Of a stretch of 64,000 bases of DNA, positions 53,146 through 62,296 are shown one piece after another. Under the pieces are notes generated by a model that ran no database searches, was not told where the DNA came from, and saw nothing but the letters and a program-made list of their open reading frames with translations. Every line of letters starts with the position of its first letter. Position 1 is the first letter of the stretch. The DNA is from Mucilaginibacter sp. UR6-1 (GTDB lineage Bacteria > Bacteroidota > Bacteroidia > Sphingobacteriales > Sphingobacteriaceae). Both the position numbers and the translations under genes were made by a program. Where the stretch lies: NCBI RefSeq assembly GCF_020880975.1, contig NZ_JAJIWP010000001.1, forward strand, positions 62,001 through 126,000. The letters run 5' to 3'.

Positions 53146-54258
53146 TTACCACAACCACCATGTTCTTTTTCCTTCGCGGCGGGTGCTCAGGTTAAAGCGC
53201 ATTTCAATGTGCTTAAAAGTCCATCGCGATAGCCAGAATATAATAAGGTAGTTGAGTACAAATAAATAGGCATATGCCGACGGCGGCAGTTTTAACACCC
53301 TGATAAAGGCTATGTTGAATAAGCTCAGTATCAGTGTATGTATCATATAAATAGAGTAGGAGAGCTTGCCTGTTTCGTGCAATATGCGGGGCTTTTTTAA
53401 CATAGCCGACAGCCATCCCTTTTCAAAAGCGAAGATGAGGATAGTGACAAAGAACAGCAGCTCAAAAACATAACCATACTGTTTAAAAATATCGCCATGC
53501 CAAACAAAGGCAAAAGTTATGGCAAGTGCCGCTATCTCTAAAAAACTGAATAACGCGTTAGGTAATGGCCGCAGCCAGGTTTTTAAATAATTATAAGCGT
53601 TAAAGCAAAGTACACCGGTAAAAAAGCCTGCAATGCCGCGTAAAAAGCCATAGTTAAAGGTGTAAGTAAGCTCGGTACTTTGGGTAAGATAAAACAACAG
53701 GCCAAAGGCTGTTACCACTATAAGTATATAAACCACATTGCGGGCGGCAAACAACTTGCTTTTGTTGATGAACAGCATGGTTAACCCGAAAACCAGGTAA
53801 GCTATCATTTCGGCACTGATGGACCAGCTTGCAATGTTCCAGCTTACATCATTAACTCCCGGCATTTTTACTGAATTGAGCAAAAACAGGTTAGTGAAAA
53901 ATGTAGTGGTGTTATTGGCCGCGTTATCAATTTTGTTAACCTGCACGTACTGCGCTGCAAAGTGTTTGGATAGTTCAATGCCTACAAACAGTAGCAGCAC
54001 TATTAAATGTAAAGGGTACAGCCTGAAAAAGCGCTTTTTAAAGAACCTGCCAAGCTGTTCGCCGCTTTCAATATATTGGTAGCTATAGCTGATCACAAAA
54101 CCGCTCAGCACAAAAAAGAAATCAACAAACAAATCGGCATTGTATACAAAGTTGTTGTTGATCACCGGCGTGGCCGAAAAAGCGCTCATGTGAAATAAAA
54201 CAACCAGGCTTGAGAATAAACCCCTGAAAATGTCTAAAACCTCAAACCTTTCTTTCAT
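53146..54258 (-). CDS. acyltransferase family 3 membrane protein
   Basis: 370 residues. Start FEVLDIFRGLFSSLVVLFHMSAF matches the acyltransferase_3 signature (LDxxRGxxxxxVxxxH), with a DLFVDFFFVLSGFVISY motif. About 10 membrane helices. Probably O-acetylates the polymer or its precursor. Terminates against wzx with one base between. Confidence 0.88.
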   Translation of the reverse strand: MKERFEVLDIFRGLFSSLVVLFHMSAFSATPVINNNFVYNADLFVDFFFVLSGFVISYSYQYIESGEQLGRFFKKRFFRLYPLHLIVLLLFVGIELSKHFAAQYVQVNKIDNAANNTTTFFTNLFLLNSVKMPGVNDVSWNIASWSISAEMIAYLVFGLTMLFINKSKLFAARNVVYILIVVTAFGLLFYLTQSTELTYTFNYGFLRGIAGFFTGVLCFNAYNYLKTWLRPLPNALFSFLEIAALAITFAFVWHGDIFKQYGYVFELLFFVTILIFAFEKGWLSAMLKKPRILHETGKLSYSIYMIHTLILSLFNIAFIRVLKLPPSAYAYLFVLNYLIIFWLSRWTFKHIEMRFNLSTRREGKRTWWLW

Positions 54259-54349
54259 TATCTGTTCAGTTAGTGATGTGTAAATCTATATTAAATTTAA
54301 AGTAGTACGAAACGTATCATAAAATGGTTATGTTACGTAAAAATTATAC

Positions 54350-55204
54350 ATGAAGCTTGCCCATTTAATACTTGCTCATAACAAGCCTGAGCAACTGGCG
54401 CGCCTGGTGGCGGGCCTTGCCCACCCGGATGCTGATTTTTATATACATATTGATGCGAAAACGGATATAGGGCCATTTGAGCAGTTAAAAAAGTTAGCCA
54501 ACATATATTTTATTGCTGATAGGGTTGCCGTTTACTGGGGGGCTTTTAATATAGTGCAGGCTACTATTAACGGTTTTAAGGAAATTGTTAATAGCGGTAA
54601 AGGATACGCTTATATTAATTTACTGAGCGGGGCCGACTATCCTATACTGCCTGCGGATACATTACACTCCTTTTTAAATGATAACCCCGGCAGGGCATTT
54701 ATGAATGCGCTTGTTGCCGAAACCCATTGGCTGGAAGCATTGCCCAGGGTGCAGCAATATCATCTTAATAACTATCGTTTTCCGCTTAAATACAAAGTAC
54801 AGCAGTTAATGAACAAGGTATTGCCTCCGCGTAAAATGCCTGATAATATGGTATTGGTTGGCCGTTCGCAATGGTTTACCATAAGTATTGAATGTTTACG
54901 GTATATTATTAATTACTGGGATAACCATCCGGCGTTTCGCAGGTTTATGAAATTTACCTGGGCGCCCGATGAATTTGTTTTTCAAACGATATTATACAAT
55001 TCGCCGTTGCGCAACAATATGGTTAATGATGATCTTCGCCTCATCGATTGGTCGGCAGGGGGAGTGAGCCCTAAAATACTTACCATGCACGATACCGAAA
55101 TGATAAAAACATCGGGCAAATATTTTGCACGCAAATTTGATACGGATAAAGATGCCGCCGTATTAAGGTATATAGACGAGCATTTGCTTAAAGTAAAGGG
55201 TTAA
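54350..55204 (+). CDS. GT14 (core-2/I-branching) glycosyltransferase
   Basis: 284 residues. HLILAHNKPEQLARLVAGL at the N-terminus, DADFYIHIDAKTDI, WGAFNIVQATINGF, INLLSGADYPI, and SQWFTISIECLRYI fit the Branch/xylosyltransferase family. Adds a branching sugar, commonly GlcNAc. Single soluble domain. The stop overlaps a minus-strand gene by four bases. Confidence 0.88.
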   Translation: MKLAHLILAHNKPEQLARLVAGLAHPDADFYIHIDAKTDIGPFEQLKKLANIYFIADRVAVYWGAFNIVQATINGFKEIVNSGKGYAYINLLSGADYPILPADTLHSFLNDNPGRAFMNALVAETHWLEALPRVQQYHLNNYRFPLKYKVQQLMNKVLPPRKMPDNMVLVGRSQWFTISIECLRYIINYWDNHPAFRRFMKFTWAPDEFVFQTILYNSPLRNNMVNDDLRLIDWSAGGVSPKILTMHDTEMIKTSGKYFARKFDTDKDAAVLRYIDEHLLKVKG

Positions 55205-55737
55205 TTAGCAGGCAGGTTTATTTTTGCTGTAAAAAGGTTCAGTTTGTTTTCATCATCATAATGGTATATAAAATCATCAGCACATTTGGTGATGATGAGC
55301 AATCCAAAATGCTCTGTGAGGTTCTCAATATCCGGTAGTTCATCATCAGTGCATTCTTCAATAGCAAAACTTACGTTATACTCATCGTGGTAATTGGCAA
55401 AAAGGCGGCACATAATATCATAGCTTATTTGTTTTTTGCCGTTGCACAAACCTGGTTTGCCAAACTTTACAGGCGGGCCGCTATCGTATTTTTGAATGAT
55501 GAGCTTATCGCTGTCAATATCAACCACCAGGTTTACGGTATGTGCGTGCGAGTGCTTAAAGCTGTTGGTAAGCAACTCCGTGGCTATTGATTTAACTTTA
55601 AAAAAAACCTCATAGTTTTCAATTAACGATGCCCCGGTACACTCCTCAACATAAGCCAGCACTTGTTTAAGTGATGGCGTTAATACCGACTTGTCGTTTA
55701 AAAAAATAAACTCTTTATGTGTGGTTCTTATACGCAT
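55201..55737 (-). CDS. RsbW-like anti-sigma serine kinase (HATPase)
   Basis: 178 residues. ATELLTNSFKHSHA is the N-box of GHKL ATPases and YDSGPPVKFGKPGL the G1-like glycine box; the remaining boxes are weaker. Short, single-domain, like anti-sigma kinases that phosphorylate an STAS partner. No sigma-B-type factor is adjacent, so the regulated target may be a non-sigma protein. Confidence 0.75.
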   Translation of the reverse strand: MRIRTTHKEFIFLNDKSVLTPSLKQVLAYVEECTGASLIENYEVFFKVKSIATELLTNSFKHSHAHTVNLVVDIDSDKLIIQKYDSGPPVKFGKPGLCNGKKQISYDIMCRLFANYHDEYNVSFAIEECTDDELPDIENLTEHFGLLIITKCADDFIYHYDDENKLNLFTAKINLPAN

Positions 55738-55738
55738 G

Positions 55739-56074
55739 TTATCCTGCGGTGGCTTCGTTTAGGTTTTTGTATATTTTAAATACTTTATCAAGCCTGATGA
55801 GGGTGAACAGGTTATGAATATCAGGCCTTAAACCGGTAAGCAATATATCGGTTTTAATGGCGATAGCGTGCTTTAATGATGATACCAGCGCCCCCAGAAA
55901 TGAACTATCCATATACCCTATGCTGCTCATATCAAGTATGGTTTTTTTATGGTACTGATCAAGTATGGCAATAAGTTCGGCCTTAAATTTTTCAGAATTA
56001 TTAAGGTTGGCTTCGTTTATTGTTGTTTTTAAGGCTATGTAGCCTTCGGTATCAGTTTCAATGCTGATCATCAT
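55739..56074 (-). CDS. STAS-domain anti-anti-sigma factor
   Basis: 111 residues. LDMSSIGYMDSSFLGALVSSLKHA carries the Ser57/Ser58 (DSSFLG) site phosphorylated in RsbV-type proteins. ATG at 56074 or 56071, overlapping the phosphatase stop by four bases. Its partner phosphatase and kinase flank it. Confidence 0.85.
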   Translation of the reverse strand: MMISIETDTEGYIALKTTINEANLNNSEKFKAELIAILDQYHKKTILDMSSIGYMDSSFLGALVSSLKHAIAIKTDILLTGLRPDIHNLFTLIRLDKVFKIYKNLNEATAG

Positions 56075-57207
56075 GTTTTTATAATATTTATAATGCTCTG
56101 GTCATCAACTACAATGTCAGGGCTCAGGTTAAATAGTCGTTTCTTAATTTCGTCAAAATTGATGCCTTGGGCAAGTAATCCGGCAAGTTTTTGTTTAAAA
56201 CCTTCATAATCGGTTTTAACACCGGCTTCATGGGCCATATCTATCATCCCATCAGTAAAAATAAAAAGTTGGTCGTTTTTGTTTAAAACTATTTTTTGTT
56301 CGGTATAAGCTACATCGGCAAACATGCCAAGCAGCAAACCATCGGTGCTTACCTGTTCAAGTATCGCATCATGGGCTTTGTAATGCAGCAGTGGCAAATC
56401 ACCCGCCCCCGCATAATTAACAATGCCTGTTTCAGTATCTATCAATATTAGCGACAGGCTGGAGAGTATATCCTGCAGCACATCGTCAAGGCAAATAATG
56501 CTGTTTACTTTTTGCAGTATGTTGGCCGGCGAAAACTCATTGCTCAGCGTGGCAAAACGCACAGCCGAGCGTACATAACTAAGATACCCGAAAGTAAAAT
56601 ACCAGGCCATCCATTTTTTACCCATAATATCGCCAAGTACTATAAAGGTAAAGCGCTGGTTAACCTGTATAAAATCAATAAAATCGCCACCCGGAACATC
56701 ATGGTAGGCATGATGCCAGAAATCCACGCTGATTCCGTTTATTTGCGGCGTTTTTTGCGGTATCGATTTTATATTGAGCGCCTTGGCCGCGTTTTGAACT
56801 TCGAGTGTTGAAAGCTCGCGCTGCTTGTTTACCGTAAGCAGTATATTGTTAAGCTTGGATATGATAACGTTGATAGGCGTATCCTTAATTATAAAGTCAA
56901 TGGCCTGCAGGTCAAGCCCCTGTTCAATGGTTTCCTTATCGCTAAGCGATGTCAGGAACACAAAGGGTATATCTTTAAGGCCATCCAGCTTCATCAGGCT
57001 TTGCCTGAATTCAATACCGTTCATGCCGGGCATCTCATAGTCAGACAGGATGATATCGGGCACGTTTAACCGTAACTTTTCAATAGCCTGCGCTGCAGAA
57101 TAAGCTGTGTAGCATTCCCATCCCGTTTTTTTGAACGCCTGAACCATGATGTTCAAAAAAAGCAGGTTATCGTCAACCAGTAATATCTTATTTTCTTTAG
57201 CCGGCAT
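56071..57207 (-). CDS. response regulator fused to SpoIIE-type PP2C phosphatase
   Basis: 378 residues. REC domain 1-120 with D12-D13 and phosphoacceptor Asp56 in LSDYEMPG, then a linker and SpoIIE domain from about 160: VPGGDFIDF, VLGDIMGKKWMAW, NYAGAGDLPLL and LFIFTDGMID. The usual GDVxGHG here reads GDIMGKK, a change at the second metal motif. Dephosphorylates the STAS protein, presumably when phosphorylated. Confidence 0.88.
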   Translation of the reverse strand: MPAKENKILLVDDNLLFLNIMVQAFKKTGWECYTAYSAAQAIEKLRLNVPDIILSDYEMPGMNGIEFRQSLMKLDGLKDIPFVFLTSLSDKETIEQGLDLQAIDFIIKDTPINVIISKLNNILLTVNKQRELSTLEVQNAAKALNIKSIPQKTPQINGISVDFWHHAYHDVPGGDFIDFIQVNQRFTFIVLGDIMGKKWMAWYFTFGYLSYVRSAVRFATLSNEFSPANILQKVNSIICLDDVLQDILSSLSLILIDTETGIVNYAGAGDLPLLHYKAHDAILEQVSTDGLLLGMFADVAYTEQKIVLNKNDQLFIFTDGMIDMAHEAGVKTDYEGFKQKLAGLLAQGINFDEIKKRLFNLSPDIVVDDQSIINIIKT

Positions 57208-57746
57208 TATTGCTTGGGGTTGACAGGAGATTTAAACAACGATTTGATGAACAAATATATGCCCGAAAGTACAATTAATGATGATATAAGATCCATCACC
57301 GTAATACCATCATTCGGGTTAAAGAAAAAAATGGTGTATATCTCAAAGTCAGGCGGGGCGGGCATCACTATCATGGCCAGGCCAAGGGTGATGAGTACCA
57401 GGCTGATGATCATTAATACAATGTTGGCTCCCTTTTCTGCCCGTATGTATTTTTTTGAGGCTTCGCTGTCAAACTGGTGCGATGACAGCAGGATGCTGAA
57501 TTCATCCAGTAGGTCATCCCGCGAGGCGTTGTCAGTATCTATCTGCCGCAGCGCCTCAATGCCTTCGCTCTCCTGTGCCGAGTTTTCAATAGCATGGTTA
57601 AGCCGCTGCTGTATGTTACGCGCTTTGTCACTATCAATATTAGTTTCGGCGAGCAGAGCTATCAGTTCATCCAGTTTTTGGTTGATGGCCTGCTCGTCGC
57701 CCGTGTTGCCGGGGCCTTCATTTATATTATTAGTTTTGTCGCTCAA
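57207..57746 (-). CDS. two-helix membrane protein, first gene of the partner-switch operon
   Basis: 179 residues. The N-terminal half is soluble and helical (LIALLAETNIDSDKARNIQQRLN), with two membrane helices at about 110-130 and 148-170. No enzymatic motif. Its last base overlaps the phosphatase start. It might deliver a membrane signal to the module; this is inference from context. Confidence 0.65.
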   Translation of the reverse strand: MSDKTNNINEGPGNTGDEQAINQKLDELIALLAETNIDSDKARNIQQRLNHAIENSAQESEGIEALRQIDTDNASRDDLLDEFSILLSSHQFDSEASKKYIRAEKGANIVLMIISLVLITLGLAMIVMPAPPDFEIYTIFFFNPNDGITVMDLISSLIVLSGIYLFIKSLFKSPVNPKQ

Positions 57747-57783
57747 TTTAAATTGATAATTTCAACAACACATTACTTGTAAA

Positions 57784-57805
57784 ACCGTACAAAGGTTATA
57801 ATTTG
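57784..57805. promoter_or_regulatory. shared exopolysaccharide motif, copy 3
   Basis: ACCGTACAAAGGTTATA followed by ATTTG, just before the ATG at 57807 and in the divergent region with the gene starting at 57746. One base longer than copies 1 and 2 in the core. Confidence 0.3.
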
Positions 57806-57806
57806 A

Positions 57807-58721
57807 ATGAAACGCGTATCTATAATAACAGTCAATTATAATCAAAGTTTGGTTACTGAGGCCCTGCTTGCTTCTATTAAATCAACCAATAATTATCCCG
57901 CTATTGAGGTAATAGTTGTTGACAATGGCAGCGCGGTAAACAGCATACCCGACTGGACGGTTAAGTATCCCGACGTACGCTTTATACGTTCTGACAAAAA
58001 TTTAGGTTTTGCCGGAGGTAATAATATTGGTATTGCCGCCGCAAACGGTGATTATTTGTTTTTGGTGAACAATGATACCGAGTTTACCCCGGGCCTTGTT
58101 GAAACATTGGTTAAAACGCTGAATGATAATGCCGGGGTAGGTATGGTATCACCTAAGATACGCTACTTTGACCAGCCTGATACCTTGCAGTATATGGGCT
58201 TTACCGCGATGAACTATTACACCGCACGTAACAATTCAATAGGGCAGTTTGAGGTTGATAAGGGGCAGTATGATGATTTAACAGGCCCAACCGGCTATGC
58301 TCATGGTGCCGCCATGATGCTTCGCCGAGAATGTATTGATAAGGCCGGCCTAATGGCCGACCACTTTTTTTTGTATTACGAGGAGTTGGACTGGTGCGAC
58401 CGTATAAAACGCGCCGGTTACGAGATATGGCTGAATACCGCGGCGCTTATTTATCATAAAGAGTCGGTTTCGGTAGGGCGGGTAAGCGCGTTAAAGGAGT
58501 ATTTTATGAACCGTAACCGCATCCTGTTTATTCGCCGTAACGCGCCGTTTACAGCACGCCTGGTGTTTTATGTGTTTTTTTTGTTGGTGGTAACGCCGCG
58601 TAACATCATCAGGTATGTTAAAACCGGCAATACCGAATTTATAAAATGGCTGTTTAAGGCCATTTGGTGGAACATCACCCAAAGTAAAAACAGCGCTTAT
58701 TTAGGTTACCCTTTAAAATAG
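57807..58721 (+). CDS. family 2 glycosyltransferase (rhamnosyltransferase-like)
   Basis: 304 residues. SIITVNYNQSLVTEALL, VVDNGSAVNS, VNNDTEFTPG (DXD) and the FLYYEELDWCDRI motif with GAAMMLRREC typical of GT2 rhamnosyl-like transferases. One C-terminal membrane helix region (LVFYVFFLLVV). Acts in the cytoplasm on a lipid-linked acceptor. Confidence 0.9.
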   Translation: MKRVSIITVNYNQSLVTEALLASIKSTNNYPAIEVIVVDNGSAVNSIPDWTVKYPDVRFIRSDKNLGFAGGNNIGIAAANGDYLFLVNNDTEFTPGLVETLVKTLNDNAGVGMVSPKIRYFDQPDTLQYMGFTAMNYYTARNNSIGQFEVDKGQYDDLTGPTGYAHGAAMMLRRECIDKAGLMADHFFLYYEELDWCDRIKRAGYEIWLNTAALIYHKESVSVGRVSALKEYFMNRNRILFIRRNAPFTARLVFYVFFLLVVTPRNIIRYVKTGNTEFIKWLFKAIWWNITQSKNSAYLGYPLK

Positions 58722-58725
58722 TATA

Positions 58726-59889
58726 ATGATAATTGCTTTTTGGCTGAGCCTTTTTATTGTTTTTTACGCCTTTGTGGGCTATGGTATAGTACTGTTTATA
58801 CTCATCAAGATAAAGCGTGCCATAAAAGGCAGGCCTGTATTGCCCGGCGCGGTTAACCTGCCTACCTGTACCCTGGTAGTGGCTGCTTATAACGAAGAAC
58901 GTTTTATTGCCGAGAAGATACAGAACAGCCTTGAACTGAATTATCCCGAAGGCAAACTGCAATTTATTTTTGTTACTGATGGGTCTACAGATGATACGGC
59001 TGCCATTGTTTCAACATTTTCACAAGTAAAGCTGATGCACAGGGATGGGCGCAGCGGTAAAATAGCCGCCGTACACCGCGCCATGACGGAGGTAACTACC
59101 GATGTAGTGGTATTTACCGATGCCAATACCTTTTTAAATAAGGATGCCATTGTAAATATATGCCGCCATTATGCCGACAAAAAAGTAGGCGCGGTAGCAG
59201 GTGAAAAGCGGGTGCATATTGATGAAACCGCTGACGCTACGGCAGGAGAAGGCTTTTACTGGAAATATGAATCAAAGCTAAAAACCTGGGATTCTGAACT
59301 GTATTCAGTTGTTGGAGCGGCAGGCGAGCTATTCAGCATTCGCCGCGAACTGTACGCGCCGGTACAGCCCGATACCATTCTGGATGATTTTATGATCTCG
59401 CTGCTGGTTACCATTGATGGTTACCGGGTGATTTACGAGCCGGATGCTTACGCTACCGAAACCGCATCGCAAAACGTGGGTGAGGAGCTAAAACGCAAGA
59501 TCAGGATAGCGGCGGGGGGCATACAATCCATATTAAGGCTAAAGTCGTTGTTAAACCCGTTTCGTAATTTTGTGTTAAGCTTTCAGTACATCAGTCACCG
59601 TGTATTGCGGTGGACGGTGGTGCCATTTTTAATGATATTGGCATTGGTTTTAAATATAGCTATTGTAGCCAACGGCATTCATGGTATATACCTTTTGATG
59701 CTGATAGCGCAGGTTGGTTTTTACGGCATGTCGCTATTAGGCTGGATACTTGAGGCCCGTGAGATCAAGGTGAAAATATTTTTCATCCCCTACTATTTTT
59801 GTATGATGAACTATGCCGTAATACGGGGGATATTCAGGTATTCGGCAGGTAAGCAAAGCGCCATTTGGGAGAAAGCGAAGAGGCAATGA
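58726..59889 (+). CDS. family 2 glycosyltransferase, multi-pass membrane form
   Basis: 387 residues. N-terminal helix, VVAAYNEERFI, VTDGSTDDTAA, FTDANTFLN, and ETASQNVGEELKRKIRIAAGG near the QxxRW-equivalent, then three or four C-terminal helices. Resembles ICAM/CesA-like processive GT2 enzymes. Four bases from the preceding GT2. Confidence 0.88.
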   Translation: MIIAFWLSLFIVFYAFVGYGIVLFILIKIKRAIKGRPVLPGAVNLPTCTLVVAAYNEERFIAEKIQNSLELNYPEGKLQFIFVTDGSTDDTAAIVSTFSQVKLMHRDGRSGKIAAVHRAMTEVTTDVVVFTDANTFLNKDAIVNICRHYADKKVGAVAGEKRVHIDETADATAGEGFYWKYESKLKTWDSELYSVVGAAGELFSIRRELYAPVQPDTILDDFMISLLVTIDGYRVIYEPDAYATETASQNVGEELKRKIRIAAGGIQSILRLKSLLNPFRNFVLSFQYISHRVLRWTVVPFLMILALVLNIAIVANGIHGIYLLMLIAQVGFYGMSLLGWILEAREIKVKIFFIPYYFCMMNYAVIRGIFRYSAGKQSAIWEKAKRQ

Positions 59890-60004
59890 TTGGAGATTAG
59901 TGGTTGGTGATTAGTAATTGGTAAAAAAGTAAATCAACCGAGAAATACTAACTACTAACTATTCACCATTTGCTAACTAACTAATCTCTAACCACTAATC
60001 ACTT
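59889..60004. repeat. word-repeat hairpin (word: GATTAGTGG)
   Basis: Left arm 59889-59923 (GATTAGTGGTTGGTGATTAG) and right arm 59946-60004 (CTAACTACTAACTATTCACC, then ACCACTAATCAC), inverted and degenerate. Fills the gap between GT2 and acetyltransferase genes. Confidence 0.75.
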
Positions 60005-60010
60005 AAAAAC

Positions 60011-60625
60011 ATGTCCTTAAAAGATAAAATAAAACATAACCCTAAGCTAAAAAAGCTAATACACTGGATGCTGATCCCGACAGGTGAAGCCCGGCCGCGG
60101 CTTTGGGTAAAGTGGTTTGTAAATCCATTCATCCATAAAAGGGGCAAGGGCTCAAAGGTGCGTAGCCGTACCCGTATGGATGTGTTGCCATTCAACCGGT
60201 TTCAGCTTGGCGCTAACTCAACCATTGAGGATTTTTGTACCGTTAACAATGGTGTGGGTGATGTGCTGATAGGCGATAATTCACTGATCGGTATGGGCAA
60301 TGTTATAATTGGCCCTGTAACAATAGGTAACAACGTTATTTTTGCTCAAAACATAGTAGCCAGCGGCCTTAATCACGAATATCGTGATGTTAGCCAACCC
60401 ATACATGCCCAAAAAATACTGGTAGCACCCATAGTGGTTGAGGATGATTGCTGGATAGCGGCTAACTCCGTAATTACATCAGGTGTAACCATCGGCAAAC
60501 ACAGTGTAATAGCCGCCGGAGCTGTGGTCACCAAAGATATTCCACCATACTCAGTAGCTGTAGGCAACCCGGCTAAGGTAATTAAGCGGTTTGATTTTGA
60601 GGTGAATGATTGGGTGAGAGTATAA
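60011..60625 (+). CDS. left-handed beta-helix (hexapeptide repeat) acetyltransferase
   Basis: 204 residues. Hexapeptide repeats run from about 80 to 190 (IGDNSLIGMGNVIIGPVTIGNNVIF, AANSVITSGVTIGKHSVIAAGAVV), with His in SGLNHEYRDVSQP as the usual catalytic base and CWIAANSV. It acetylates a sugar or serine-like acceptor; in this locus probably a polymer component. The N-terminal 75 residues are less typical. Confidence 0.88.
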   Translation: MSLKDKIKHNPKLKKLIHWMLIPTGEARPRLWVKWFVNPFIHKRGKGSKVRSRTRMDVLPFNRFQLGANSTIEDFCTVNNGVGDVLIGDNSLIGMGNVIIGPVTIGNNVIFAQNIVASGLNHEYRDVSQPIHAQKILVAPIVVEDDCWIAANSVITSGVTIGKHSVIAAGAVVTKDIPPYSVAVGNPAKVIKRFDFEVNDWVRV

Positions 60626-61070
60626 GATAAAAGGATAGTTTCATTACCTGTCCTAAATTTCTTTTGAGCGATCAAAAGAAACAAAACTTAGCGTTAGCGA
60701 TCTCACGAGCTCAACTAAAAACAAAATAACAGCGAATAAATCGCCGGCTTTTTAATTTTATATTTAAGGTAGTGCATCCACCTGGTATCCGAAATTAAGA
60801 GGCCGAATTGTAGGTTATGATTGGCTTGTAATATTGTATGAAGCGTAATATTAATTCCCTCCTTGGGGAGGGCAGGGAGGGGTTCGCAAACTATTCAATC
60901 AACTTCATAGAGATAAAGTTATTTATAAGTTGCTTCATTAAAAAACATCTGCACGTATTTAAATAGCGGCAGATTTCTCCTCGTACCTCGTTCGAAATGA
61001 CAATGATTATAACTTATGATGGTCGCATTTTTTTAAAGTCCTCCCCACAAGGGAGGATTTAGAAGGGGTG
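60626..61070. other. gene-free repeat-rich region between acetyltransferase and sugar transferase genes
   Basis: Contains a perfect 10-bp hairpin TTTCTTTTGA/TCAAAAGAAA (60658-60681), a single GC-rich arm (about 60850-60885, TTCCCTCCTTGGGGAGG), a single right arm of the GTCATTTC family (60969-61001) and a single CCTCCCC-type arm (61036-61068). No coding signal was seen. It looks like a graveyard of partial repeat copies. Confidence 0.65.
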
Positions 61071-62270
61071 TTACACCTGCTCTTTTTGCAACAGCGCCGG
61101 GATGGTTTTTAATATCACTCGGGCATCGTTCCAAAAGCTGTGGTTTTCGGCGTAATAGTTGTCGAGCATCAGGCGTTCTTCTTCACTCATTTCGGCTTTG
61201 CCGCGTTTTTCAACCTGCCACAGGCCGGTAATGCCGGCAGGGGCTGCAAAACGCAGAGCGTATTTGTCGGTAGTTAATTTTTCAGCTTCGTACAATGGCA
61301 GCGGGCGGTTGCCTACAATGCTCATGTCGCCTCTTATAACATTCCACAATTGCGGCAGTTCGTCAATACTGGTATTGCGTATAAAGTTGCCTATTTTGGT
61401 AATACGCGGGTCGTTCTTGATCTTAAAGAAGGCTGAATCACCGGCCTCGCGTTTTGAGCTGATGTATTGTTTTTCGCACCATGTTACCTTATCGGCATGC
61501 AGCGGAAACTGGCACCTGCCGTAAGCGGTACATTCGGCACATAAAAAGTTAGTATTATCGCTTGCCGATTTTTCCTGTTTGCTTTGCGCGTCAATAGTGT
61601 ATTGGTTAAGGTGTTTAAGATCCTTAATGCGCTGGTCGGCATTAACATACATCGACCTGAACTTATAAAACTTGAATACGTTATAACCCGTACCTACGCG
61701 CAGCGAATAATAAAACGCAGGCCCGCGCGACTCAAGCTTGATAGCCAGGTAAATAATCAAAAAGAATGGCGATAGCACCAGCAGTACGCCACCGGCAAAA
61801 AGTATATCAAAAATACGCTTGCCCAGCGGTGTTTTTTTAGGGGCAGGGGCCTTTTTAACCAGGTTGGTTTTAAGCTTGCTCCATTGCGAAAGCGTAAAGT
61901 TAACACGCGATTCAATATTTTCACCAACAAGGGGCTGCCAGAATACATCAACCACGCCTGATTCAAGGGCCAGTTTACGCAGGTTGGCGCTAAGGTGGTT
62001 AACCACTAAAAAGAAAGGAGGGGCATCTTTCCTTGTTTTTTTAATGGCTTCAATTAATTGTACACCGCCCGGTGCCAGTATTTCGCTTTGCGAAATTACG
62101 GCCGTAATATTAGTGCCTTTTTCCAGGGCATCGATCAACGCGTCGTTATCATCATAACATACCACATCTTTTACCGGCAGGTTCAAGCCTTTAAAAAAAT
62201 CAGTAGTATGGTTGTTGCAGTTAACAAGTGCAATTATACCTGTGTTGCCTGGTGTGTTAATGTCTGACAT
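61071..62270 (-). CDS. initiating sugar transferase (WcaJ/bac_transf family) with receiver-like N-terminus
   Basis: 399 residues. N-terminal 140 residues resemble a degenerate REC domain (LVNCNNHTTDFFKGL). The C-terminal polyisoprenyl-phosphate hexose-1-phosphate transferase shows one membrane helix (about 153-175), KFYKFRSMYVNAD, DPRITKIGNFIR, SIDELPQLWN and MSIVGNRPLP. An insert at 244-265 has four cysteines (CX2CX5CX11C), unlike WcaJ. Puts the first sugar on undecaprenyl phosphate. A receiver protein is encoded next to it. Confidence 0.85.
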   Translation of the reverse strand: MSDINTPGNTGIIALVNCNNHTTDFFKGLNLPVKDVVCYDDNDALIDALEKGTNITAVISQSEILAPGGVQLIEAIKKTRKDAPPFFLVVNHLSANLRKLALESGVVDVFWQPLVGENIESRVNFTLSQWSKLKTNLVKKAPAPKKTPLGKRIFDILFAGGVLLVLSPFFLIIYLAIKLESRGPAFYYSLRVGTGYNVFKFYKFRSMYVNADQRIKDLKHLNQYTIDAQSKQEKSASDNTNFLCAECTAYGRCQFPLHADKVTWCEKQYISSKREAGDSAFFKIKNDPRITKIGNFIRNTSIDELPQLWNVIRGDMSIVGNRPLPLYEAEKLTTDKYALRFAAPAGITGLWQVEKRGKAEMSEEERLMLDNYYAENHSFWNDARVILKTIPALLQKEQV

Positions 62271-62296
62271 AAATAAATACCTTGTTACAATCTTAC

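Noticed and set aside
55201-57746. complete sigma-B operon
   Set aside because: No sigma factor of that type is encoded next to the module; only the regulators are present.
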